DNA of 35,430 nt from Nitrospirota bacterium (GTDB taxonomy: Bacteria; Nitrospirota; RBG-16-64-22). The position numbers and the translations under genes are program-made. The notes beneath the pieces were generated by a model. The model did not search any database. It was not told the origin of the DNA and was given only the letters and a program-made list of their open reading frames with translations. How positions within the stretch are numbered: position 1 is the stretch's first letter; each line of letters opens with the position of its first letter. The stretch is from NCBI GenBank assembly GCA_016195465.1, contig JACPZO010000005.1, forward strand, positions 1 through 35,430. Reading direction: 5' to 3'. This document shows positions 18,219 to 26,587 of the stretch, in pieces.

Positions 18219-20477
18219 TCAATGCGTCCGAATCGGCGCGAATGCCGTCGCCGAGAACATCTTCGACGGCGGCCTTCCGTCCGAGTAGGTCGATTGATAC
18301 CAGGCGTACGACGTCAGGACGCGCTTCACGTATTCGCGCGTCTCGCGGTAGGGAATTCTCTCGACGAACTCGTCGCGATCCACGGTCCCGAACCGCCGGA
18401 CCCATCGATCCACGGCGCCCGGTCCCGCGTTGTAGCCCGCGAGGGAGAGAACCACGTCGCCCGCGTACCGCTCCCGGAGCCGCGCGAGATGCCATGTCCC
18501 CAGGTCGAGGTTCTTTTCGGGCCGCCGCAGGACCGGATTGCCCCCCTCCCGGCGCTGCTTCATGATCTGGCGCCCGGTTTGAGGCATGATCTGCATGAGA
18601 CCCAGCGCCCCGGCCCGCGACACGGCCTCGGGATCGAACCGGGACTCCTCCCGAACGACGGCCAGAACGAGGTAGGGGTCGATCTCCTCCCGGTCCGCAA
18701 ACCGCTTGAGCTCCGTCCAATAAGCCTTGGGAAAGAACTGCCGCCGGGCGGGTCCCGGAAGGGCGCCGGGATCGCCCCATCCTTCGAACGCAAGCACGGC
18801 CGATCGGAAATCTCCGGCTTCGATGAGAAGATCGTTCACCGCGACCACGCACCGGACCTCGCCGCCGCACCCCCGGTTCGCTCGGGCCAGCTCGCGCCGG
18901 GCCTCGCCCTGAAGTCCCAGCCGCAGGAGGATCTGCGCCCGGCGGATGGAATCGGTCCCGCGAAGCCGCTCGGGGATCTGGCCGCCGGCCCAGTTTTCAT
19001 CCGTTCCAACCCGAGAGGCTGTCCCGGGATCTCGGGGCGGTCCCCTTCGCCCCCGCTCGGCCGGAATTGCGTCCACCGTCGTCCGGCGCTTCAACCGCTC
19101 TTCGGCCAGAAAGCCGTAGTATGACGGACCCGTCTCCACGACGCGGCGGTAGTCGCGGCGCGCCGCATCGATGTTCCCCTGACGCTCCGCCGCCCGGCCG
19201 GCCCAATAGGCGGCTCGCGCGGCCAGCGCGGACCGGGGGAACTCCGCCGTGAGCTTCTTCCAGGCGAGGCGGGCGGCGTCCATCGCCCCCGCCTCGTACT
19301 CCGCCCAACCCCAGTACCAGAGCGCCTCCTCGATCATCTCGTCCTGGGGGAACTCCCCCACGACGCGGCGAAACGAAGACCGGGCTTCCTCGCGGTTCCC
19401 TTCGTCGAGTTGCAGCTTCCCGCGAAGGACCAGCGCCCGTCCGTACCAGATCGTTCCCTTTTCCTCGTCGGCGAACGAGGCCAGGGCCCGGTCGACCCGG
19501 TCGAGCCGGTCGATCCTCCCGTACGCGCGCATCACCCAGTAACGTCCCTCGGCCCGGGCCTCCGGCGTGGAGGCGCGCTTAACCCACCGATCGAACAGGG
19601 AGGCCGCCTCCGAGTACCTTCCCCCGGCAAATTGCGCCCTGGCCGCGAATCTCACGACCGCGTCCGACGGGGACTCCTTGAGCAGGGAGAGAAACTCATT
19701 CGCGGCCGCCGGATAGCGCTTCTGGTCGAACAGCCGGCGCGCCCTCGCCAGCCGGTCCGGTCCCCCCAGGGCCGGATCGATTCCCGAGGCCGAGAGGCGG
19801 CGCGAGAGAAGGTTGGCCTCGCGCTCCTCGGGCGAGAGCGGAAACATCACGCGGATCTTCCTCACACGCTCGCCCGCGACGGCGAGCTGGCCGCTCTCCG
19901 CGGCGATCCGGGCGGAGGAAAGAAGGGCCCTCGCGGCGTGGGGATGACTGGGATGACGGTCCAGGAAGGCATCGTAGGCGTCCCTCGCGTCCCGCGGCCG
20001 GCCCGCCCGCGTCAGGGATTCGGCGGCCTGGAACCCCGCGTCGGCCGAGAGGATCCCGTCCGGACGAACCTGGACCGCCCGGGCGAACGCATCCGCCGCC
20101 GCGGACCAGGCTTCTCTCTCGAACGCGCTCTCGCCGATCCAGAAGAAAGCGTAGTCGGCCATCAGGGGAAGATCGTCCGCCGCCTCGCGGAAGAGCCTCT
20201 CCGCCTCTTCGTAACGGCGCCCCTCGATCGACTGTCTCCCGAGAAGGAGACGCGCCGTTCCCCGCTCCTCCGGCGAGAGCGCCCCTCCGGAACGCTCATC
20301 CGCGAGATGCCCCGCCGCCGCGCCTTGGGAATCGGCTTCCGCCACCGGCGCGAAAATCCGCCAGGCGAGACAAGCGAACAGAAAGAGAACCGACCCAAGA
20401 CCGAGCGTGGCCCTGACGAGTCCGCCGAAGGCGGACCGCCGGGAGGGTTTATCAGGATGCTGAAAAAGTCCATCCAT
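18219..20477 (-). CDS. soluble lytic murein transglycosylase (TPR repeats + SLT domain)
   Basis: C-term ILAVVREESRFDPEAVSRAGALGLMQIMPQTGRQI...NLDLGTWHLARLRERYAGDVVLSLAGYNAGPGAVDRW. ORF extends to 20576, but residues 1-33 are encoded by a hairpin repeat element; ATG at 20477 is also inside it. Confidence 0.92.
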   Translation of the reverse strand: MDGLFQHPDKPSRRSAFGGLVRATLGLGSVLFLFACLAWRIFAPVAEADSQGAAAGHLADERSGGALSPEERGTARLLLGRQSIEGRRYEEAERLFREAADDLPLMADYAFFWIGESAFEREAWSAAADAFARAVQVRPDGILSADAGFQAAESLTRAGRPRDARDAYDAFLDRHPSHPHAARALLSSARIAAESGQLAVAGERVRKIRVMFPLSPEEREANLLSRRLSASGIDPALGGPDRLARARRLFDQKRYPAAANEFLSLLKESPSDAVVRFAARAQFAGGRYSEAASLFDRWVKRASTPEARAEGRYWVMRAYGRIDRLDRVDRALASFADEEKGTIWYGRALVLRGKLQLDEGNREEARSSFRRVVGEFPQDEMIEEALWYWGWAEYEAGAMDAARLAWKKLTAEFPRSALAARAAYWAGRAAERQGNIDAARRDYRRVVETGPSYYGFLAEERLKRRTTVDAIPAERGRRGPPRDPGTASRVGTDENWAGGQIPERLRGTDSIRRAQILLRLGLQGEARRELARANRGCGGEVRCVVAVNDLLIEAGDFRSAVLAFEGWGDPGALPGPARRQFFPKAYWTELKRFADREEIDPYLVLAVVREESRFDPEAVSRAGALGLMQIMPQTGRQIMKQRREGGNPVLRRPEKNLDLGTWHLARLRERYAGDVVLSLAGYNAGPGAVDRWVRRFGTVDRDEFVERIPYRETREYVKRVLTSYAWYQSTYSDGRPPSKMFSATAFAPIRTH

Positions 20478-20622
20478 GGCTTTTTCAGCCGCGACTTGCG
20501 CGAAGTCAATTCGCGCAAGTCTTTCAAATCGCTTGACACCAAATCTTCGCGCCATCATCGAGATTGGGCGGTGCATCCCTGCACCGCTAGCAGGCTGCTG
20601 TTTTTCAGCAGCCTGCTAGCGG
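20459..20622. repeat. composite four-hairpin element (MITE/REP-like)
   Basis: Hairpins: GCTGAAAAAG/CTTTTTCAGC (20459-20489), GACTTGCGCGAA/TTCGCGCAAGTC (20493-20521), GCGGTGCA/TGCACCGC (20568-20587), CCGCTAGCAGGCTGCTG-TTTTT-CAGCAGCCTGCTAGCGG (20584-20622). Confidence 0.8.
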
Positions 20623-21554
20623 ACATGCCACCCCCCCATGGTGTAGATGAAATTCCCCGTGATCGTCAGGTCCGGCTCCTCCCACACTTTGGGAAACTGG
20701 TCGAACGGAATCGCGTCTCGAAGGGCCGCCAGCGCCGCGTCGTCGAGGACGGGGTAGCCGGATGAGCGGAGGAGCGTCACGGGACCGAGCCGCCCGTCGC
20801 GCCTGATCGTGAACCGGATGTAGAGGTTCCCCTGCCACCCCTCGTGACGCGCGAGCCTCGGATACTCCCACGCCGACTCCACCTTCTCCCGGACGCGCGC
20901 CAGGTACGTGAGGTACTTGAGCTCCTGCGTGTCCATCGTGATCGACCGGCCCGCCTCGCTTCGCGGCTCCGGAACGGCCCGGGCAAATTTCTCCAGCGAC
21001 TGGGCGGACAAGAGGGGAAGGGGCCGCCGGTCGCCCGGACTTGCCGGCACGGCCCGCACGGCCCCCTCGAATCGAGGAGAAGCGGTTGCCGCGGAGGGCC
21101 GCACGCCCGGCTCCGGCCCCGCGGGAACGGACGCCGAAGGCCCGGCCGCGGCAGGTCCGCGGGCCCGATCGACGGACGGACGGGTCGAAGGTCCGGGCGG
21201 GGCGGATCGGCCCAAGCCGGGCGCAGAGGGGGCCGATCTCGCCCCCGGGGCCGGAATGCGGGGGAGTTCCCACGCGGGCATCTCGACAACCTCAGCAGTG
21301 ATCGGCTCGAGGAGCGGTTTGGCCCCCGTCCCCCAGAGTCTGGACAAGACGGCAAGAAAGACGAAGAGGTGAAGCAGGACGGATAGAACGATGAACCAGC
21401 GCAGGGAGAAACCGGACCGCCCCGAAGGGACCCCGGCGGATTCGAACAGGACCCGTGCCGAAGCGCCCGGAAAGGCGGGGATCTCTCCGGCGAAAATGGA
21501 GGTTTGAATATCCGACCGGCCGCGCAGCATCACGCCAATAATATACCACTTCAC
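20616..21554 (-). CDS. TonB-family C-terminal domain protein
   Basis: TM helix FIVLSVLLHLFVFLAVLSRLW, Pro-rich middle, C-term WQGNLYIRFTIRRDGRLGPVTLLRSSGYPVLDDAALAALRDAIPFDQFP. Start may be ATG at 21530. Confidence 0.88.
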   Translation of the reverse strand: MKWYIIGVMLRGRSDIQTSIFAGEIPAFPGASARVLFESAGVPSGRSGFSLRWFIVLSVLLHLFVFLAVLSRLWGTGAKPLLEPITAEVVEMPAWELPRIPAPGARSAPSAPGLGRSAPPGPSTRPSVDRARGPAAAGPSASVPAGPEPGVRPSAATASPRFEGAVRAVPASPGDRRPLPLLSAQSLEKFARAVPEPRSEAGRSITMDTQELKYLTYLARVREKVESAWEYPRLARHEGWQGNLYIRFTIRRDGRLGPVTLLRSSGYPVLDDAALAALRDAIPFDQFPKVWEEPDLTITGNFIYTMGGWHVR

Positions 21555-21623
21555 CCGCGGGCTGGGAAAACAGGATTCCGGTTGTCACAAGAGCGGAACA
21601 TGTGATTAAATCGGCTCGTTCTC

Positions 21624-21665
21624 GAATGAGACGCGGTCTCTTTCGAACGAGACGCGGTCTCTTTC
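21624..21665. promoter_or_regulatory. two abutting 21-bp dyad repeats GAA(T/C)GAGACGCGGTCTCTTTC
   Basis: 21624-21644 and 21645-21665 differ at one position; each is a near-perfect inverted repeat centred on GCG; lies in the divergent intergenic region. Confidence 0.75.
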
Positions 21666-21699
21666 ACCCGGCAAGCCAAACCCTCCAGGCGCGCGAACG

Positions 21700-23016
21700 A
21701 TGGCAACTCTCTTTCCAGGCGGCTCGCTCCTTTTTGAAACCCTGATCGACTCTCACACGGTCATCGAGAACCTCCTCGACGAAGTCAAGAAGACGAACCT
21801 CTCGGGATTCTGCGAAGTGAGGTTCCCGCAGACGATCGGGATCGTCTTCTTCTATTCCGGCGAGCCCACCAGCGTCATCTTCAAGTCCCCGGGAAAGGTC
21901 TCCTCGGGCCAGGAAGGGCTCGCGGATCTCAAGGACTTTTGCCACCAGCACAAGGGAGGAAAACTGAGCGTCTACGAGCTCCCGAACGACGTCGCCTTCA
22001 TGCTCCGCGGCCTGACGAACCGCAAGCAGATCACGGCGGAGGCCGACTGGTCCGGAAGGCTCCGGATGCTCATCGACGAACTGGCCGAGCAGAAGTACAC
22101 GGGGGCCCTCGACGTGATCACGAGCGCCGGCAAGGGCTTGATCCTGCTGGTCGGGGGGAAGATCTCGACGACCAGCTTCGAGATCGAGAGCGGAATCGTC
22201 TTCTCGGGAAAAGACGGCCTGGAGAAGATCTACCAGGTCATGGACAAGCCGGGCATCGCGTGCAAGATCTACAAGTCCGATTTCTCGGCGGAAACGTGGA
22301 AGGAACGCCAGATCCTGGGTCTCCCGCGCGAGAGCCGGATCTATCAAGTCATGGAGGAGCGAATCCGGGACATCACGCGCGGAGGCGCCGTCGCTCCCGA
22401 AGCGCCCGCTCCGGCGGCGGAACCGGCCGCGAAACAAACCCCGGAATCCGCGCCCTCACCGCCCGGCCAGGCGCCCCCCCCGCCCCTTGAGGAAGAAAAA
22501 CTTCCGCGCGCCGACCTCCCGCCCGGTCCCGAAGCCGGCCGGAAAGCGCAACCGCCTCCGGCCGCGACCCCGCTCGAAGCGAAAGCGCCCCCCGCGGGAG
22601 CGCCTCCCTCCGCGGGACCCGCCCGGAGAATCCTGGTTGAGTTCTCCCGCCAGGTGAACCATCTGTCCCTGACGGCGATCCTCGCCGCCGACGGGACCGC
22701 CGTCGCAAGCGTCGTGAATCAGAGCCGATTCCAGGGTCCGCAGACGACGAACCTCCTGGCCATGCTCGCCGACGCCGCCGTGAAAGCCGTGGACCTCCTG
22801 ACGGCCGGATCGCTCGAGGATGTCCTGGTCATCACGGACACCGACTACATCGTCATCAAGAGGATCGCCGACGGGCGGACCTTCCACGCCCTTATCCTGG
22901 GACGCGAGGGGAACCTGACCCAGGCCCGCCTTCTCATGGGGAACTTCGAACCGAAGATCGCGGAGGCGATGGCCGCCTGGGACGAGGCGGCGGAAGCCTC
23001 CGGAACGCGCGCGTAA
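21700..23016 (+). CDS. duplicated N-terminal domain + Pro-rich linker + Roadblock/LC7-like protein
   Basis: 438 aa; residues ~25-92 and ~124-192 are similar to each other; residues ~309-425 fit a Roadblock/LC7 pattern. Confidence 0.85.
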   Translation: MATLFPGGSLLFETLIDSHTVIENLLDEVKKTNLSGFCEVRFPQTIGIVFFYSGEPTSVIFKSPGKVSSGQEGLADLKDFCHQHKGGKLSVYELPNDVAFMLRGLTNRKQITAEADWSGRLRMLIDELAEQKYTGALDVITSAGKGLILLVGGKISTTSFEIESGIVFSGKDGLEKIYQVMDKPGIACKIYKSDFSAETWKERQILGLPRESRIYQVMEERIRDITRGGAVAPEAPAPAAEPAAKQTPESAPSPPGQAPPPPLEEEKLPRADLPPGPEAGRKAQPPPAATPLEAKAPPAGAPPSAGPARRILVEFSRQVNHLSLTAILAADGTAVASVVNQSRFQGPQTTNLLAMLADAAVKAVDLLTAGSLEDVLVITDTDYIVIKRIADGRTFHALILGREGNLTQARLLMGNFEPKIAEAMAAWDEAAEASGTRA

Positions 23017-23094
23017 GAGAGAGCTCGGAGTTGGAAACCGCGTATTGTGAGCGGGGAATGAACGCTCCCCCCGCGAGGTCTCTTTTGTCCACCC

Positions 23095-23481
23095 TCACGA
23101 AAGCTGAGCCGCGACTCCTCCCAGAAGGTCGGTGGCGAGCTTGACGAGGCTTGAGGTCTGGATCGGCTTGGTCAGGTAGGCGTTGGCGCCGACGGCGAGA
23201 CCCCTTTTGCGGTCTTCGTCCGCGCCTTCCGTCGTGATGATGATGATCGGAAGGTCGCGGTGATTCGGGTCCTTCCGCACGAGCGAGATCAGTTTGATCC
23301 CGTCCATGACCGGCATGTTCACGTCGGTGATGAGGAGGTCGAACCGCCCCCCGGAGATCTTCTTGAGAGCATCCACGCCGTCCGACGCCTCCGTCACCTG
23401 CGTCCCGGGCACGCGCTTGAGGGCGAAAGAGATGAGCTGCCGCATGGTCGGCGAGTCTTCCACCACGAGGACGTTCGACAT
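23095..23481 (-). CDS. cheY: CheY-like response regulator (receiver only)
   Basis: MSNVLVVEDSPTMRQLISFAL...DLLITDVNMPVMDG...PIIIITTEG...GANAYLTKPIQ. Confidence 0.93.
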   Translation of the reverse strand: MSNVLVVEDSPTMRQLISFALKRVPGTQVTEASDGVDALKKISGGRFDLLITDVNMPVMDGIKLISLVRKDPNHRDLPIIIITTEGADEDRKRGLAVGANAYLTKPIQTSSLVKLATDLLGGVAAQLS

Positions 23482-23520
23482 TCTCTCCCTCCGCTTTCCC
23501 CCCGCCGACGGCGGGGCGGA

Positions 23521-24378
23521 TCACTCCGCCGGGCGCTCCCGCAGGAGATCGAGGAATCCCCGGATCGTCGAGAGCTTCCGCGCCGACTGCGAATAGAGCT
23601 TCGAGCTGAATATCGCCGTCGCCGCGTGGCCGGCCAGCATCGAGAAAAGCTCGTAGTCGATCGGCGAAAACCCCGGCTTCTGCACCAGGAGCTTGTAGAC
23701 CGCCAGGACGCCGATGACCAGGTCGTTGATCTTGAGCGGGATGGCGGTCAGCGGTCTTTCGAAGTCGACCCCCTGAAAGGTCGGAATCGATTCCTGGTAG
23801 AAGCTCTCGCCCGTCTCGCCGACCCGCCCCACGATTCCACTCCCCACCAGGACGGGCGCCGCGTCCGCCATGTTCAGGCCTTCGGCCGCCGCGGGGGCCA
23901 GCTCATCCGTCCGTTCGTTCCGCAGGTAGAGGACGAACTTCTCCGCCCCGACCAGGTTGATCACGATCTCCTGGACAACCCGGAGGACCTCCTCGAAATC
24001 GAGCGTGGAATGAAGCTGGTACGAGGCCACGTAGAGGTTCGCGAGGTTGTTGTTCTCCTCCTCTACCTCCAGGTATTTGCTGGCGAAGACCTTGTTCTCT
24101 TCTTCCACCTCCTTGAAGCGGGCCAGGAACCGGTCGCGCTCTTCCTCGAGAAGAGCGATCCGCTCCCTCAGATTCTTGACCGTCAATTCGTCCGTCCGGC
24201 GGCTGGCGAGGTCCCCCTCCTCAAGCTGGGCGACACGGAACCGCAGGCGCTCGTTCTCCTTGAGAAGCTCCTGGGTGAATTCCTCTCCCTTTCGAAAGAT
24301 CTGCAGGAACTCCTCCGCCTTCCGTTGAAGGACACTGACTTCGCGCGGCTCCACCACGGCAAACTCCTTATGGGACAA
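23521..24378 (-). CDS. coiled-coil + GAF domain protein
   Basis: N-terminal coiled coil; GAF-like LDFEEVLRVVQEIVINLVGAEKFVLYLRNERTDEL...SGIVGRVGETGESFYQ...PLKINDLVIGVLAVYK. Confidence 0.82.
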   Translation of the reverse strand: MSHKEFAVVEPREVSVLQRKAEEFLQIFRKGEEFTQELLKENERLRFRVAQLEEGDLASRRTDELTVKNLRERIALLEEERDRFLARFKEVEEENKVFASKYLEVEEENNNLANLYVASYQLHSTLDFEEVLRVVQEIVINLVGAEKFVLYLRNERTDELAPAAAEGLNMADAAPVLVGSGIVGRVGETGESFYQESIPTFQGVDFERPLTAIPLKINDLVIGVLAVYKLLVQKPGFSPIDYELFSMLAGHAATAIFSSKLYSQSARKLSTIRGFLDLLRERPAE

Positions 24379-24454
24379 TAATCAGTGCAAATCTATCATA
24401 CGCCCGCCGGCAAATCAACGCACGCCGGTCATACGCATGGCAAGCCTAGTGATA

Positions 24455-24508
24455 GGCGGGCACTGTGTGCCGCCCTACGGTCGGGTGAGCGGACGCATTT
24501 CGTAGGGC
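24455..24508. repeat. palindromic repeat cluster flanked by GCCCTAC / GTAGGGC
   Basis: Imperfect palindrome GGCGGGCACTGTGTGCCGCCCTAC, then GTAGGGC in inverted orientation at 24502-24508. Confidence 0.6.
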
Positions 24509-24572
24509 AGGTCACGGGACCCCCCGAGACTTTTTCCGCTCCACCCATTCACCAAGATCCAGCCACCGATCG

Positions 24573-24620
24573 CTCTGTGCCTCTGTGCCTCTGTGCCTTT
24601 GTGCCTCTGTGCCTCTGTGG
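24573..24620. repeat. 8-bp tandem repeat CTCTGTGC, 6 units
   Basis: ctctgtgc x3, ctttgtgc, ctctgtgc, ctctgtgg. Confidence 0.95.
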
Positions 24621-24629
24621 CTTTCTTTC

Positions 24630-24653
24630 CCATTCACCCATTCACCGATTCAC
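24630..24653. repeat. 8-bp tandem repeat (CCATTCAC/CGATTCAC), 3 units overlapping the cheB stop
   Basis: ccattcac ccattcac cgattcac. Confidence 0.92.
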
Positions 24654-25722
24654 CGATCAAACCGATCTGATCCACGATCTCGGGAAGATCGAGGACGTGC
24701 ATCGCCGCGCCGGCGCGCGCGGCCTCCCGCGGCATCCCGTAGATCACGGCCGTCGCCTCGGACTCGGCGATCGTCACCCCGCCGGCCGCCCGGATCGCCG
24801 AAAGCCCCGCCGCGCCGTCGTTCCCCATCCCGGTCAGAACCACGCCCGCGGAACGCCGGCCGCACGTCTCGGCCACCGATCTCATCAGGTGATCCACCGA
24901 CGGCACGTAGTGGACATCCTTCCCTTGTTCGGTCAGGCGCGTCCGGAGGCCGCCCCGGCCGCGCTCGATCCCAAGGTGTTTTCCGCCGGGGGCCACGTAT
25001 ACGGCGCGGGGACGGACCTCCTCTCCCTCCACGGCCTCCCGGACGGAAACCTGGGAAAGCGAAGCCAGCCGATCGGCAAACTGCCGCGTAAACCCGGCGG
25101 GCATGTGCTGGGCCACGATCAAGGCGGCCGGAAACGACGGCTTGAGGCGCGTCACGATCGCCTGGACGGCCGGCGGGCCCCCCGTGGACGCCCCCAGCGC
25201 CACGACCTCCAGATCGTCGGGAAACGAGATCGTTCCGGGAGCCTGGGGAGGAGACCGTCTCGGCTCAAGCCGCCGGCTCACCTTCGCGGCGTCCAGACCG
25301 GCGACCGCGTAGATCTTCTCGAGAAGGTCGTCCGAGATCGCCGCGATCTCCTCCGAGGCCCGGGCCGTCGGCTTCCCGATGAAATCGACCGCCCCCAGGT
25401 CGAACGCCTTGAGGATGGACGGATCGTCGTCGCGGGCGGAGACCACGATGACGGGCGTGGGACGCGCGGCCATCAGCCAACGGAGGAAGCTGAACCCGTC
25501 CATCACGGGCATCTCGAGGTCGAGGGTGATGATGTCGGGTTTGTCCCGCAGGACGATCCGCATCGCCTCTTCGCCGTTGGCCGCCGCCCCGATCACGTCG
25601 AGGTCCGGCGACCGCTCGATCATCCTCCGGAGCGCTCTCCGGCTGAACGCCGAGTCATCGACGACGAGGACGCGCTTGGGGGACCGGGCTCCGGGCTCGG
25701 GCAAGGGTGGAGACGGCGTCAC
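24634..25722 (-). CDS. cheB: chemotaxis protein-glutamate methylesterase CheB
   Basis: Receiver domain + methylesterase: VVALGASTGGPPAVQAIVTRL, AQHMPAGFTRQFADRL, VLTGMGNDGAAGL. GTG start overlaps the cheR stop. Confidence 0.95.
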   Translation of the reverse strand: MTPSPPLPEPGARSPKRVLVVDDSAFSRRALRRMIERSPDLDVIGAAANGEEAMRIVLRDKPDIITLDLEMPVMDGFSFLRWLMAARPTPVIVVSARDDDPSILKAFDLGAVDFIGKPTARASEEIAAISDDLLEKIYAVAGLDAAKVSRRLEPRRSPPQAPGTISFPDDLEVVALGASTGGPPAVQAIVTRLKPSFPAALIVAQHMPAGFTRQFADRLASLSQVSVREAVEGEEVRPRAVYVAPGGKHLGIERGRGGLRTRLTEQGKDVHYVPSVDHLMRSVAETCGRRSAGVVLTGMGNDGAAGLSAIRAAGGVTIAESEATAVIYGMPREAARAGAAMHVLDLPEIVDQIGLIGESVNG

Positions 25723-26564
25723 CGTTCGCTCCGCGCCGCGCCCGCGGGGACCGGCTTCTGATAGACCATGTCGTGGCGGAAGTGCCTCAGCGTGAACGCC
25801 GTGGAGAGATTGATGAGCGACTCCGAATGCCCCAGGAGGAGAAAACCGCCCTCCGCCAGTTTGCCCAGGAACATTCCGATCACGGACCTCTTCGCCGTCT
25901 GGTCGAAATAGATGATGACGTTCCGGCAGAAGACGATGTCCATGGTCCCGACGAGCGCGGTCTTGCCGGGATCGAGAAGGTTGATGCTGGCGAAGCTCAC
26001 CCAGCGCCGGACCCGGTCGGCGATCCGGAAGCCGTCATCCTCGGGCGTGAAGTAGCGGCCCCTGAGGGACTCGGGGGTGGCGCGGAACGCGTTCCCCCGG
26101 TAGACCCCCTTCCGGGCGGAGGCCAGGACCCGCTGGCTGATGTCGCTGCCCAGGATGTCCACCTTCCAGTCCGACCAGATCCCCTGCTCCAGCAGGAGCA
26201 TCGCGATCGTGTACGGCTCTTCCCCGGTGGAGCATCCCGCGCTCCAGATCGAGAGGGTCCGCCTGGCCTTGTTGCGCTCCCGGACCTCCGGCAGGATCTC
26301 TTCGGTGAGCGCCTTGAGCTGATAGTCCTCCCGGAAGAAGTAGGTCTCGTTCGTCGTGAGAATATCGACGACGGCGGCGAGCTCCTCCTCGCGCTTTTTG
26401 TCGTACTTGAGGAAGTGGTAGTACTCGGTGAAACGCGCGAACCCGTGCTGTTTGAGCCGCCGGGCGAGCCGGTGTTCGAGGAGAAAGCGGGACGTCTGGT
26501 CGAAGTAGATGCCGCAGTACCCGTGAATGAAATCGCGGAGAAGACGGAATTCCTCGTCGCTCAT
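25719..26564 (-). CDS. cheR: chemotaxis protein methyltransferase CheR
   Basis: MSDEEFRLLRDFIHGYCGIYFD...NETYFFRE...SIWSAGCSTGEEPYTIAMLL...DIVFCRNVIIYFD. Possible GTG start at 26591 overlapping the HEAT gene stop. Confidence 0.95.
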   Translation of the reverse strand: MSDEEFRLLRDFIHGYCGIYFDQTSRFLLEHRLARRLKQHGFARFTEYYHFLKYDKKREEELAAVVDILTTNETYFFREDYQLKALTEEILPEVRERNKARRTLSIWSAGCSTGEEPYTIAMLLLEQGIWSDWKVDILGSDISQRVLASARKGVYRGNAFRATPESLRGRYFTPEDDGFRIADRVRRWVSFASINLLDPGKTALVGTMDIVFCRNVIIYFDQTAKRSVIGMFLGKLAEGGFLLLGHSESLINLSTAFTLRHFRHDMVYQKPVPAGAARSER

Positions 26565-26587
26565 CGGGGGGGAGGATTCCGGGACGA

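Noticed and set aside
23020-23094. Possible bidirectional terminator between the Roadblock gene and cheY
   Set aside because: Only a 5-bp GAGCG/CGCTC pairing with no convincing T-tract; too weak to call.
24541-24653. CRISPR-like array
   Set aside because: Units are 8 bp directly abutting, with no unique spacers and no cas genes; a simple tandem repeat.
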